A stretch of 64,000 bases of DNA from Terriglobales bacterium (GTDB lineage Bacteria > Acidobacteriota > Terriglobia > Terriglobales > Acidobacteriaceae). Under the pieces are notes generated by a model that was not told the origin of the DNA, did no database searches, and saw only the letters and a program-made list of their open reading frames with translations. The stretch is from assembly GCA_035561515.1 (NCBI GenBank), contig DATMXP010000024.1, positions 226,458 to 290,457 on the forward strand, written 5' to 3'. Positions 54,150 to 62,478 of this stretch are shown here, piece by piece (position 1 is the first letter of the stretch; each line of letters starts with the position of its first letter). The translations under genes and the position numbers were made by a program.

Positions 54150-54797
54150 ATGAATGTCTGGCCTAAGGGCGCATGGTTCGGCCTCACGCAACGGCGATTG
54201 CGAGTAGCGATTTGGATAATCGCAAGCGTCGTCTCATTAACATTTGTTTTCTGCGTAACAACCATCATCGCAAATAGACTCGTTGCGCGGGACGCTCAGG
54301 CCATGCTTTCGGACATTGAAAAACTCAAAGTAGGGGTTTCCCCTTCAGCCAACATCCAGAGCCTGGCTGCTAAGTATTCTCGGTATCGAGCGCAGGGCGA
54401 TTGCGGAGAAGGTACGTGCGCAGTGTTTCATTTTTACAATCCGTGGCTAATACGAATCGGTTTAGCGCGAACCACCTTTTTGATAGTCGTGATTTCGGGC
54501 AAGGAAAGGCTCTCTTTCGTGGAATTGGTGATGGCAAATAATCGTGGCCATTCAGCAACGGTTCAATGGATGGTGAGCAATCCTCAAGGCTCGTATGAAG
54601 TAGGCAGCAAAGTCCCTGTGGGTGTGGCGCGACCGATGCTAATGCTGGACGTCAGATTCACGCCCGAGGCAACGGCGGATCAAAAGAAGGCCGCGTTGAG
54701 TTTCAACACTGAGTGCCTCAGAAGCATAAAAGGCTGTGAATTTGCTGACGAAATGCTTCCCCAGGTTGTGCAGTTCCAAACGGCGTCATCCAGATAG
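54150..54797 (+). CDS. Hypothetical membrane-anchored protein
   Basis: The protein has 215 residues. One N-terminal membrane segment (LRVAIWIIASVVSLTFVFCV) anchors an exported domain of mixed beta character with a Cys pair (GDCGEGTCAVFHFYNP). No family is recognised. It begins about 148 bases after a repeat motif and its stop directly adjoins the next copy of that motif. It is one of several small ORFs in a repeat-separated array. Confidence 0.6.
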   Translation: MNVWPKGAWFGLTQRRLRVAIWIIASVVSLTFVFCVTTIIANRLVARDAQAMLSDIEKLKVGVSPSANIQSLAAKYSRYRAQGDCGEGTCAVFHFYNPWLIRIGLARTTFLIVVISGKERLSFVELVMANNRGHSATVQWMVSNPQGSYEVGSKVPVGVARPMLMLDVRFTPEATADQKKAALSFNTECLRSIKGCEFADEMLPQVVQFQTASSR

Positions 54798-54967
54798 GTG
54801 GCGGGAAAATCCTGTTCCCCCTGTTAATCCCACGTTGGGCGTCACCCTTCCATCCATTTCGGTTCCAAATTGGGATACTTGTGGAAACACCTGATTACAA
54901 CAGTTATGTGAAAACTGTGGAACTCCAGCGTGGTTCACAGTACATTTCACGCGCTAGAGTGGCGGGA
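54798..54967 (+). repeat. Cassette-type leader repeat, copy 2
   Basis: It begins one base after the stop codon of the preceding gene with GTGGCGGGAAAATCC, then carries a CATTTCGGTTCC block, GGGATACTTGTGG and CAACAGTTATGTG, the same blocks as copies 1 and 3. The frame of the next gene runs through it from 54881, but the first good start is at 54968. Confidence 0.55.
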
Positions 54968-55789
54968 ATGAAAGCCTTCAAATACCTCATCCATTTGCTG
55001 TTCGCGACGATTGTCCCGATGTTTTTGACGGTCGCGGCGATTTTTGTTTCTGCCACTGTTACGGACCTGTTGGGCAAGTTCGTCAGCGGCAGTTCTTATC
55101 AGCGGCTAGGGTCGACTCCTCCCTTCATTATTCAGACCGCCATCGCCCTCGTGTTGGGCCTGCTTCTCATCAATCGAATTGGAGAGCGCAAAGCTGCAAG
55201 ATGGGTTTGGGTCATTCCTGCTGCCTGGATGATTGTTGGTATCGTGACTTGGAGCCGAATCGTTAGTCTGCCAAACATCTCGGTATGGCAATGGTTCTTC
55301 ACCGGCGACTGGTGGGATCTCCCCGCATCACCGTTGCGTTCTCGTTGGGTTATAGACCAGTTCACTCACACTGCACCGCTGTTCACTGCCACTGCGTACA
55401 CAGTCGGAGGTCTCTTGCGGCCAGAAAAGCTGTCGAAGAACGGGGCGAGCGACTGGGTGTCGCACAATAGATGTCGCAAAATCCCCTTATCACTCATAAC
55501 CTTCCCTGCTACAAGGAGGCGGATATTGCAGAACAGTAAGAACGAACCGAGATTAGTGAACCCCGTCGCACGGGGCGTCTGGCGCGAAGTGTACAACGGG
55601 CGATGGGCTGATCTCCGCCGCGTCCAGAAGGCTGAATTTGTGATTGAGGTTGTGTTCGGCCTGGTTCTCTGCGGCTGGTTGCTCTACTTTGGATTTGTGG
55701 GCAGCGTTACCGGAACCTTGCTTGTTTGGGGTGCCGTGCTGATCGTCCTGCTATCGTTCTTCTTCGTACTGACGCGATTCATACGCTGA
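54968..55789 (+). CDS. Hypothetical multi-pass membrane protein, possible fusion of two ORFs
   Basis: The protein has 273 residues from ATG 54968 (MKAFKYLIHLLFATIVPMFL). The first 170 residues have four to five membrane segments. Then the frame passes through a copy of the repeat motif (55473-55486). The last 87 residues contain two more segments (VVFGLVLCGWLLYFGFV, LLVWGAVLIVLLSFFFVLTR). An AAGGAGG at 55513 with TTG 55526 gives an internal start for that last part, so two proteins may have merged. The stop overlaps the start of the next gene (TGATG). Confidence 0.55.
   Translation: MKAFKYLIHLLFATIVPMFLTVAAIFVSATVTDLLGKFVSGSSYQRLGSTPPFIIQTAIALVLGLLLINRIGERKAARWVWVIPAAWMIVGIVTWSRIVSLPNISVWQWFFTGDWWDLPASPLRSRWVIDQFTHTAPLFTATAYTVGGLLRPEKLSKNGASDWVSHNRCRKIPLSLITFPATRRRILQNSKNEPRLVNPVARGVWREVYNGRWADLRRVQKAEFVIEVVFGLVLCGWLLYFGFVGSVTGTLLVWGAVLIVLLSFFFVLTRFIR
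55513..55528 (+). promoter_or_regulatory. Strong internal ribosome-binding site with TTG start
   Basis: AAGGAGG followed after six bases by an in-frame TTG could start a separate 87-residue membrane protein ending at 55789. It lies 30 bases after a repeat motif copy. Confidence 0.5.
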
Positions 55790-56274
55790 TGAGAGTCCGC
55801 CTCAATCCCGGAACAATCAAGAAATTCGGACGCACAGCGTGGCGTTACCAGCGTACATATCAAATACCCGCCGGGAAGAACGTCGCTCGGTTCGCTTCTG
55901 CCATCATTCAAGCATTGGAGGAAGCCCGTGATGCGAATCTTACGGTTGATAACCTGGTGTTTGAGCCAGAGCACTTAAAAACTTTGATTGGCTCGAACGA
56001 GATGCACCTTGAGCATGATGTGACGATCGAGGTTGAGGGCCGCGATGCACTCATTCAGGTGCTCGAAGCGGCTATGAAGGACATCGGTGATTTCCTCTTT
56101 GTTCCGAGGCCGAAGCGATTCGTTCTCTATGCAGATCGGAACCAGCGAGCAACATTCTTTTCCCAGAGTGCTGCTAGTCTGAACAAAATGTCAGAATTTC
56201 TCTCGAACGAAGGATTTCAGGAACTACCGGTTCGACGGCGAGCACAGCATCCTGAAGCCGTGGAGCGTAGATGA
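55789..56274 (+). CDS. Hypothetical protein, coupled to upstream membrane protein
   Basis: The protein has 161 residues from ATG 55789 (MRVRLNPGTIKKFGRTAWRY). It is charged and soluble, with an alpha/beta stretch (FASAIIQALEEARDANLTVD, LEHDVTIEVEGRDALIQVLE) and a C-terminal beta part (FVPRPKRFVLYADRNQRATF). No family is recognised. The one-base TGATG overlap means translational coupling with the membrane protein before it. Two repeat-motif copies follow its stop. Confidence 0.6.
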   Translation: MRVRLNPGTIKKFGRTAWRYQRTYQIPAGKNVARFASAIIQALEEARDANLTVDNLVFEPEHLKTLIGSNEMHLEHDVTIEVEGRDALIQVLEAAMKDIGDFLFVPRPKRFVLYADRNQRATFFSQSAASLNKMSEFLSNEGFQELPVRRRAQHPEAVERR

Positions 56275-56300
56275 TAGTTCGCCATATCCCACTCTTTAGG

Positions 56301-56397
56301 GATAGAGGGCGAAAAATCTCCATATCACTCACAATCCAGATACGGAGCAAAGTCAATAAAGCGATAGCTAGCGCGAAATCCCCTTAGCTCTCACCAT
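56301..56397 (+). repeat. Two adjacent copies of the AAATCCCC motif
   Basis: GATAGAGGGCGAAAAATCTCC (56303-56323) is followed by ATATCACTCACAATCC, and GATAGCTAGCGCGAAATCCC by CTTAGCTCTCACC. Both show the extended consensus ATAGNNGGCGNNAAATCCCC plus NTNTCACTCAC. Confidence 0.65.
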
Positions 56398-56462
56398 TTT
56401 CGCGATTCGGACCGTCGCGTGGGGCGGAATCCTTCTACCTAATATGCGTCCAAGGCTCGCTC

Positions 56463-56663
56463 TTATAATTTTCGGACATTCTTCGCTTGTGGCCCCTTCT
56501 GTCCTTGCTCAGTTTCAAACTCCACCCTGTCGCCTTCAGCCAGCGATCGGAATCCGCTACTGGTGATCGCAGTTTGATGAACGAAGACGTCCTTGCCTCC
56601 ATCGTCAGGCGTGATAAAACCGAAACCTTTACCGTCATTGAACCACTTAACTGTTCCTTGCAT
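56463..56663 (-). CDS. Cold-shock domain protein
   Basis: The protein has 66 residues from ATG 56663 ([20 protein letters not shown]); the frame extends upstream without support. RNP1 (KGFGFI, 12-17) and RNP2 (VFVHQ, 26-30) are intact, and the C-terminus is [19 protein letters not shown]. CspA-type proteins bind single-stranded RNA and DNA as RNA chaperones. It sits on the opposite strand to the cassette-like genes. Confidence 0.95.
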   Translation of the reverse strand: MQGTVKWFNDGKGFGFITPDDGGKDVFVHQTAITSSGFRSLAEGDRVEFETEQGQKGPQAKNVRKL

Positions 56664-56775
56664 ATCCGCTCCCAAAAACCGGGTGTCTAATTTACACCCA
56701 CCCGGTATTAGGTAGTTGAAAATCCCCCACCCCCTCCCCATCTACTTGCGACGCGATGCTCCCCTGGAGATCCGC

Positions 56776-57255
56776 TCAACGCGACGCTGCTTTCACGCTC
56801 GCTCGCTTCGGCTCGTCTGCGATGTAAACGGCTGTTGTAGATTTCGACGCTATTAACGCCCCGATCTCCGCCCCAATTCCTGCACATCCGCCAACTAAAC
56901 CTGCGCTATCTCCGGGACGCCAGTTTTCGGTGTTGCGCATTGCTACGGCCCAACCAGCTCCTGCACCCGCCCCGGCAGCCAAGCCGATCAGCGCATTGCG
57001 CTTACGTTTCGTGCGGACCACCGATACCCTGCGCACCTGCTCTTTTTGAATCGTAACCTCTTTACCTTTCACCTCGAGTGTGAGATCGGCCTGCGAAACC
57101 CGAACGAAATTGCCGGAAGTGCTTTTCAGCGATCGCTCAACCACTTCGATCTTGGCGCCGCCATGGATTTGCTCAAGGTCCTCCCAGCGCGACGTCTGGG
57201 CTTGCACAGGAAGTATCGACAATAGTGCGACGATCCAGATCAGATGTTTTCGCAT
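56776..57255 (-). CDS. Secreted hypothetical protein with glycine-zipper segment
   Basis: The protein has 159 residues with a signal peptide (MRKHLIWIVALLSILPVQAQ). The mature chain begins with a small beta domain (RWEDLEQIHGGAKIEVVERS, FVRVSQADLTLEVKGKEVTI). An R/K segment (VRTKRKRNALIG) leads to a G/A-rich membrane-like stretch (LAAGAGAGAGWAVAM, GLVGGCAGIGAEIGALIAS). The layout is common in acidobacterial exported proteins. Function unknown. Confidence 0.65.
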   Translation of the reverse strand: MRKHLIWIVALLSILPVQAQTSRWEDLEQIHGGAKIEVVERSLKSTSGNFVRVSQADLTLEVKGKEVTIQKEQVRRVSVVRTKRKRNALIGLAAGAGAGAGWAVAMRNTENWRPGDSAGLVGGCAGIGAEIGALIASKSTTAVYIADEPKRASVKAASR

Positions 57256-57321
57256 ATGCCCTCGCCCGACTCGGCCGTCTTCAACGGTCAGACTCGCACC
57301 GCAGTTAATAGCTCTGTAGCG

Positions 57322-58686
57322 CTAAGCCGTCGCGCTTTTCGACCGCACGCAGCGGATCGCAGGCGGCGCCCATATCCCCGAGGTCACGGAAGTGCGCGGC
57401 GCGTAGAGGCGCATGGTAACGCCCAGCACTCCGCTTGCCGGGGACGGCAACCAATTGGACTCCCTTTCTGGGCCGGGATTTTGGTGCTGGATGAAAAGGT
57501 CAAGCGATCCGTCCGCGTTGTACTTCAGCGAATCGCGGTCTCCTATGGCGAACCGGTTGATCGGATTCGGCACCTGATACCCTTCCTCGTCATACATCGT
57601 CACCGACCAGAACGCCTCAACCGGCGGCAATTCCTGCTTATCGAAGTGCAGGATGTAATTGTTCTCTCCCCGCATTGTTTCGCCGTCTGCGTCACTGATG
57701 TTCAGCGGATAAACTGCGTCTTCCGGTTGGTTCGCCCCTAATCCAATCAGGGCAACGATCGCGCGCTTGAGATAGAAGTTGCCGTAAACGCCCATCGAGT
57801 CGGTGTTTACCTGCCATCCGTTGACCGCCTTCGTCAAACTCGGGAACTTCGCATGCATTTCCTGCAAAGCGTCAGTGGTAGTTTTGCCAAGCGACTGCTG
57901 CACTGCGGGGCTCAGGCTCTCCCACGCGAAGCTCTTTCCTGGCACGATACCAATGCGGGCCAGGCGCGCTATGGTGGACCAATCGGTGACATGGGGCGGA
58001 TGCAGCTTCATCAACTCCGCGGCATAGGTGAAGTAATCCTTTGCCGCCATGTCGCTCAACTGCTTCATTGGGTCCGTCTTCATGTCCACGCTGGCGTCGG
58101 CTTCATACGTCACCGGCTCCGGCTCCTTGCCCCAACGTGAAAGCGGAGTCACCGCATAACCATCCTGAATCTTGTTTACAAACGCGTAGTCGGCGGGGCC
58201 ATTCGTCTGGGTCCTCCCGACGATCCAGAAGTAGGAGGTGGGACATTGAATCAGTTTCACACCTTCCGGCAACTGACCCTTCCAGCCCGGTGGCACTACG
58301 GCGTAATGTTGGACAGCCGTGCCGCTGGTTCGTTTACCCGGTACTGCAAACACGTCGGTCCACATATCGAGCATCGGCAACATGTAATACCGACCTTGGG
58401 TATCCTGTGCCGAGACAATCATTGGCTCCTTGGTCAGATCGACCCACGCAATGGAGTACAGTGTGTCGAAGTTCGGCCGCACCACCTCCCGCATATCCGC
58501 CGCCGGATATGCCCTCATGTGCCAAAACTTGTTCATCGGCCCCATGCCCGGCTTCACTCCCGGCGGAACATTGGTCATGACTCGCCGCGTGATGTCCATT
58601 AACACCAGCGGATAGAAGTAGATGTAAGCCTCAATCCCAAGCTGATAAGCCTCATCGGCATTTGTTGTGAGCAACGTGTTTTTCAT
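57322..58686 (-). CDS. DUF1254/DUF1214 domain protein
   Basis: The protein has 454 residues from ATG 58686 (MKNTLLTTNADEAYQLGIEA); the frame upstream to 58752 is unsupported. DUF1254 (about 10-150): AYIYFYPLVLMDITRRVMTN, VVRPNFDTLYSIAWVDLTKE, YYMLPMLDMWTDVFAVPG. DUF1214 (about 320-430): NYILHFDKQELPPVEAFWSV, TMYDEEGYQVPNPINRFAIG. The family is widespread and of unknown function, sometimes annotated as a carboxylesterase-like or porin-linked protein. There is no signal peptide. Confidence 0.88.
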   Translation of the reverse strand: MKNTLLTTNADEAYQLGIEAYIYFYPLVLMDITRRVMTNVPPGVKPGMGPMNKFWHMRAYPAADMREVVRPNFDTLYSIAWVDLTKEPMIVSAQDTQGRYYMLPMLDMWTDVFAVPGKRTSGTAVQHYAVVPPGWKGQLPEGVKLIQCPTSYFWIVGRTQTNGPADYAFVNKIQDGYAVTPLSRWGKEPEPVTYEADASVDMKTDPMKQLSDMAAKDYFTYAAELMKLHPPHVTDWSTIARLARIGIVPGKSFAWESLSPAVQQSLGKTTTDALQEMHAKFPSLTKAVNGWQVNTDSMGVYGNFYLKRAIVALIGLGANQPEDAVYPLNISDADGETMRGENNYILHFDKQELPPVEAFWSVTMYDEEGYQVPNPINRFAIGDRDSLKYNADGSLDLFIQHQNPGPERESNWLPSPASGVLGVTMRLYAPRTSVTSGIWAPPAIRCVRSKSATA

Positions 58687-59263
58687 GGCGCCACATCCCT
58701 GTTTTGTTGTGATGGATTTGTCCGTCAGAGCGTACGGGTGGCAGTTGCACAATAAAACTGTCAGTTCTACTAGGCGAGTCGGGGCGATTGTGGCGATAAA
58801 TCCCCAAGGAATCTATACGGCGCTTCTGAGTTGGTGAAACTCCAAACTCCTTCTTTCTCGTGTGCAATTGTTTTCATTCGCCGGCGCGAGCAGTGAAACG
58901 GTGGCCGCAAAACAGCGCTTCTTTTGGCGGCCCCATCCGCCATCTTCCCGAAACGGGACTAGCGTATCCCCGCTCCAACACCTCCATATGACTTACCCGA
59001 CCCGGCCCCACATCGGGGGACTCCAGTTTTTCTTGGCCAACACACTTCAGCGGCACGTCACTTGCCCCAACTACCTCGGATACCCCTTTCATTTTCATTG
59101 TGAGTTTCCGCAGAAGCGGCTTCATTCTGCGGATTTCACCGCGTCTGTTCAGGAGCCGGCTTATCCGAACTCATCGCGGACTCCTCGATGATCGAATAGA
59201 GCACCACCATCCTCTGGGCCCATAGGACGAACCAATCGGGCAACTCACTTCTGGAGGATTGCT
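58687..59263. other. 577-bp gene-poor region
   Basis: No convincing gene. A copy of the repeat motif lies at 58790-58805 (GTGGCGATAAATCCCC). The + frame 58862-59191 lacks a ribosome-binding site and protein-like composition. A GGAGG at about 59252 serves the next gene. Confidence 0.5.
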
Positions 59264-59812
59264 ATGTCATCAGCAAAGCGTTTTCTGGCCATCTCCCTCA
59301 CCTTCATGTTCGCTCTCTTTATGTTTTCCATCTGCGCTCCCCGCACAGTGCAGGCCATCGCCGCTGCGCTCGTGCAGGTCGTCAACACGCCCTCCAACCC
59401 TGTACCTGTGCAGCCAGTTCCCGCAAAACAGGCGGTGCGCATGAGTTGCCATGTCGAAGTACCCAGCGGCGCATACTTCGAAGACTGCACTGCAATCGAC
59501 AACGTCAGCTCTAACACCTTCGTTGTCCCAACCGGAAAGCGATTCGTTGCTGATTTCGTCGGCGCCAATGGCAGCAGCACTCCCACCCAGGGTGCCCTTG
59601 AGGTCTGGGTTGTGACGAACAATCTGGAGTACCTTTCTTTCGCGGTAACTCCACTCTCAATCAGCGGATCCCCAATTTTTACGTTGTCTGAACGCACCAC
59701 TTTTTACGCGGATCCGGGTACCTCCATCACCATGTACCTGCAAACCAACAGCAGCTCAGGCGGAACATACGGAAACATCATCCTGGAGGGGCACCTCGAA
59801 GACATTCAATAG
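59264..59812 (+). CDS. Secreted hypothetical protein
   Basis: The protein has 182 residues with a signal peptide (FLAISLTFMFALFMFSICAP) and GGAGG before the start. After a Val/Pro-rich linker (PSNPVPVQPVPAKQAV), an all-beta domain follows with a Cys pair (MSCHVEVPSGAYFEDC), NTFVVPTGKRFVADFVGANG, and a terminal IILEGHLEDIQ. No family is recognised. The style fits an extracellular adhesive or carbohydrate-associated protein. Confidence 0.65.
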   Translation: MSSAKRFLAISLTFMFALFMFSICAPRTVQAIAAALVQVVNTPSNPVPVQPVPAKQAVRMSCHVEVPSGAYFEDCTAIDNVSSNTFVVPTGKRFVADFVGANGSSTPTQGALEVWVVTNNLEYLSFAVTPLSISGSPIFTLSERTTFYADPGTSITMYLQTNSSSGGTYGNIILEGHLEDIQ

Positions 59813-59927
59813 CTTCGCGGCCTTGCCCGTCTAAACAGGTTTCAGACGCCACTGCGCGGCCTCGGCCATTGGGCTCCAGCTTTTCCTGTTAGGAGATCCC
59901 TATGTCATCCGCGCGGCATTCCATAGA

Positions 59928-59990
59928 CCGACTCGTAAGAGTCGGGTCGAAAAGTGGAATAAACCTCCGAGTCCCGCAGGGACGACATTC
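59928..59990. repeat. REP-like palindrome pair, copy 2
   Basis: The hairpin CCGACTC-gtaa-GAGTCGG is followed by GTCCCGCAGGGAC within a CCGAG...GACGACA frame, the same layout as at 53848. It is inserted in a frame that opens with ATGTCATCCGCG at 59902, resembling the start of the 59264 gene. Confidence 0.55.
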
Positions 59991-60054
59991 GTTTCCGTGG
60001 GAAGGCAAACGTGCCATCGTCCGAGTCCGCTTCCACCGTCGCTATACTACCCAC

Positions 60055-60507
60055 ATGACGATCAAGAGATTGGATCACGTCAGCGTTGTCGTCGACGACC
60101 TTGCCGCCGCCATCGATTTCTTCACCGCGCTCGGCATGACGATCGAAGGCCAGATGTCCATCGAAGGCCCGTGGGTGGACCGCGTGAACGCCATCGACGG
60201 TGTCCAGGTCGAGATCGCTATGATGCGGACCCCGGATGGCCACGGCAAGCTTGAGCTGACGAAGTTTCGCAATCCCAAACTCATCGCCATCGAACCGGCC
60301 ATGGCACCACCGAACGCGCTCGGCCTCCGCAGCGTCATGTTCACCGTCGAAAGCGTGGACGACACCGTCGCTCGCCTGCGCCCCCACGGCGGCGAACTCA
60401 TCGGCGAGATCGTCCAGTACAAGGGCCTGTACCGGCTCTGCTACATGCGAGGCCCTGCCGGCATCATCGTTTCCCTCGCCGAAGAACTCTTCAAGAAGCC
60501 GCTTTGA
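60055..60507 (+). CDS. VOC-family (glyoxalase-like) protein
   Basis: The protein has 150 residues from ATG 60055 (MTIKRLDHVSVVVDDLAAAI). The frame runs upstream to 59902 through REP-like palindromes and is not used. Two betaalphabetabetabeta halves are seen: LDHVSVVVDDLAAAIDFFTA, VQVEIAMMRTPDGHGKLELT, LGLRSVMFTVESVDDTVARL, and YRLCYMRGPAGIIVSLAEEL. Metal-binding positions (H8, E, H-rich middle, E in the last strand) are partly conserved. The family includes glyoxalase I, dioxygenases and resistance proteins. Confidence 0.88.
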   Translation: MTIKRLDHVSVVVDDLAAAIDFFTALGMTIEGQMSIEGPWVDRVNAIDGVQVEIAMMRTPDGHGKLELTKFRNPKLIAIEPAMAPPNALGLRSVMFTVESVDDTVARLRPHGGELIGEIVQYKGLYRLCYMRGPAGIIVSLAEELFKKPL

Positions 60508-60535
60508 TACGCCGCGACTTCAGTCGCGCCGACCG
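60508..60535. repeat. REP-like palindrome
   Basis: CGCGACT-TC-AGTCGCG lies just after the VOC gene stop, with no T-run. It is a short extragenic palindrome. Confidence 0.45.
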
Positions 60536-60559
60536 ATACAACTAAAAGCTGGAATCGGC

Positions 60560-60793
60560 TCAACTAGTTATTGTGGCTTTTCTGCGGGCTTCGGGTGCTC
60601 CGTAGCTAACGTTATCCCATGATGAGCAAGCGACGCAGCGCGCCACAATCTTGCTCTGTGCCTTCCCCTTGGAGGCTAAAGGACCTCTGGATATGATCAT
60701 GGATGAATTTCCACATTTCGAGCAGACTAGTACGCTCTGGCTGTTCTGAAGTTCCAACCAAACGAACTTGGTCGCAAATGTTCTCGTCATCAT
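60560..60793 (-). CDS. Small zinc-ribbon protein
   Basis: The protein has 77 residues. Two Cys pairs, VCSKCGN and ARCVACSS, are separated by 29 residues, as in a zinc ribbon. The N-terminus reads MMTRTFATKFVWLELQNSQS and the C-terminus is basic. The second Met may be the start. No family is recognised. It precedes, on the same strand, nothing closer than the HNH gene. Confidence 0.55.
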   Translation of the reverse strand: MMTRTFATKFVWLELQNSQSVLVCSKCGNSSMIISRGPLASKGKAQSKIVARCVACSSWDNVSYGAPEARRKATITS

Positions 60794-60888
60794 TAGCTCC
60801 TCAATTTCACAGGATTGTACCAGTCGCAGAACTAAACTCGGAACGTATTAGCCGGCAGGTGACGGAGGCTCTTCCAAAGCGATTCTTT

Positions 60889-61341
60889 CTAACCGCAACC
60901 TGCGGCCGCTGTGACTTTTCGGCGACTTTTAGTCTTTGCTTGATATTTTAGAAACTGCTCGGCGATGGTACGACCGACCTTCGTTTCATCTTCCACCTGC
61001 TTTCGAGCCCAAACGCCAAACTTCAGAATCCACTGGAACTCTTCAGCCGAGTAAAACCACCGACATCCATTGCACAGTCCATGAGCCGGGAGATAGTTGT
61101 CGATCGCATGAATACCTCCCGCGGCGTGGGCAAGGACATGGTCTGCGGCGAACTTTCTGTCACTTATCTGTCCGCCACACAGATGGCATCTTCCAGCGGT
61201 CTTCTCGAGAATAGTGGCTCGTTCGGCAGGCTTCAGGCGTAGCCGCCGCGACGGAGAAGGAAGTTGTTTTCGTTCTTCGTGGAGAAACTTCAAACGCTTC
61301 ACTAACTCTTCAGGAGAACCGGGCAAACTGAGTGTGCTCAT
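60889..61341 (-). CDS. HNH endonuclease-like protein
   Basis: The protein has 150 residues. A Cys-type HNH core spans about 50-95: RCHLCGG (Cys52, Cys55), KFAADHVLAHAAGG (Asp67-His68), AIDNYLPAHGLCNGCRWFYS (Asn82, His87, Cys90, Cys93). The first His of the DH pair and the Asn/His of the alpha turn match HNH metal-binding ligands. It may be a stand-alone nuclease. The C-terminal lysine-rich tail could aid DNA binding. Confidence 0.82.
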   Translation of the reverse strand: MSTLSLPGSPEELVKRLKFLHEERKQLPSPSRRLRLKPAERATILEKTAGRCHLCGGQISDRKFAADHVLAHAAGGIHAIDNYLPAHGLCNGCRWFYSAEEFQWILKFGVWARKQVEDETKVGRTIAEQFLKYQAKTKSRRKVTAAAGCG

Positions 61342-61603
61342 CCGCTGCGTCGCTCCAAGTGGTGGCTGCGATTCTACCGCGTTGATGTTTCTGAATACAG
61401 GACACTTGGCGGTTCGAACGCTGGTGGTGAACCCACGTTATCGCTGTGCGCAAACATGGGGTACCTGCCCTTTCCCGTTTTTGACCACACGATGTTCCAT
61501 TTTCGAAACACAGTAACGATTTCGTTCTATTTGAGACCTCCATGTGTTAGCCTTCGCCCGTCTCCCTCCCCGAGAACTCCGAGAATTCCCTTGGAGCTGA
61601 ACC

Positions 61604-62230
61604 ATGCTGCTTAGAAATGTTCCGATGATCGGGGTGCTGGCATCCTCGCTTTTTCTGTTCCTGACGCCTGCAAGTGCATCGCCTGTCAATTAGCAACTCT
61701 TATTAACAGTAACGTCGACAGACGGGCTTCCCACTATTTGTCCCAATCCCTGGGGCTTTCACGATTTCCCCTGTGATGTTCCGAACGGCACACAATACCG
61801 GGCCACTTTTACCGTAGAGGACTCCCTCTTCTTGATGAATGGGACAGCATTACACGGCTTGATGACTAACTTCTATTTGCAGATTGGTACCAGAGTGTAT
61901 GACCAAAATCATCCTAACGATGACTTCATCGGTTTCAGAGGATGGCTCCCCGAAGAGCCCCGCTGTGTTGCCTGTATCGGCGGTGTTTCTCCCAGCATTA
62001 CCGTGGAGGGAGGAGAGGTAACGGACTTAATTGGAGGAGTTTACGGGGTCGGTGACGGCACTGGAGTGGACTTTTTCGGAAATAATCTTTACGTCGGGTG
62101 GAGTGGTGGCAGTACTCACATCTATATGACCGGCGCGATCTCAAGAGTCCCGGAACCTTCCACTCTTTACGTACTCGGAATCGGGTTATCGACAGCTCTC
62201 AGCTTATCGAGGAGAATGCAGAAGCGCTAA
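61604..62230 (+). pseudogene. PEP-CTERM protein gene interrupted by an in-frame TAG
   Basis: The reading frame starts at ATG 61604 with a signal peptide (MLLRNVPMIGVLASSLFLFL), but codon 30 is TAG (61691-61693). The same frame then continues without a break to TAA at 62228-62230: QLLLTVTSTDGLPTICPNPW, an N/G/T-rich beta domain, and the sorting tail VPEPSTLYVLGIGLSTALSL plus SRRMQKR. A single nonsense change between the signal peptide and the mature protein explains it. Readthrough or a later start (TTG 61832) is possible but would lose the signal peptide. Confidence 0.75.
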
Positions 62231-62267
62231 GTACAATTTTGCCGCTCGAGTGCTGCGTCGCCGCGCG

Positions 62268-62321
62268 GGTGCCCCAGGTTCGCGCGAAGCGCTAACCTGG
62301 GAACCACCACCGTCCACACCC
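62268..62321. repeat. 54-bp exact direct repeat, copy 1
   Basis: Identical to 63424-63477. It contains CCCAGGTT...AACCTGGG around CGCGCGAAGCGCT, a REP-like palindrome. Confidence 0.8.
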
Positions 62322-62327
62322 GTTAGG

Positions 62328-62460
62328 TATAGGTGGCGGTAATCCCCTCCACTAGTAACCGCTACGGACTGCACATCCCGACCCTCCCGGTTACTTTTGG
62401 GATACATAGTGAATCGTTTGTTTTCGACAGCTATCTTGCTGAACCGTTGAGAAGGTGTCA
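62328..62460 (+). repeat. Cassette-type leader repeat, copy 3
   Basis: TATAGGTGGCGGTAATCCCC, then ACTAGTAACCGCTACGGACT, CACATCCCG, CCCGGTTAC, GGGATACATAGTG and CGACAGCTATCTTGCT. It matches copy 1 (54002) in order and spacing over about 130 bases. It leads to the 62479 gene. Confidence 0.6.
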
Positions 62461-62478
62461 CGCTGATCGAAGATTGGA

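Noticed and set aside
58862..59191. 109-residue + frame in the gap after the DUF1254 gene
   Set aside because: No ribosome-binding site, and the composition is not protein-like.
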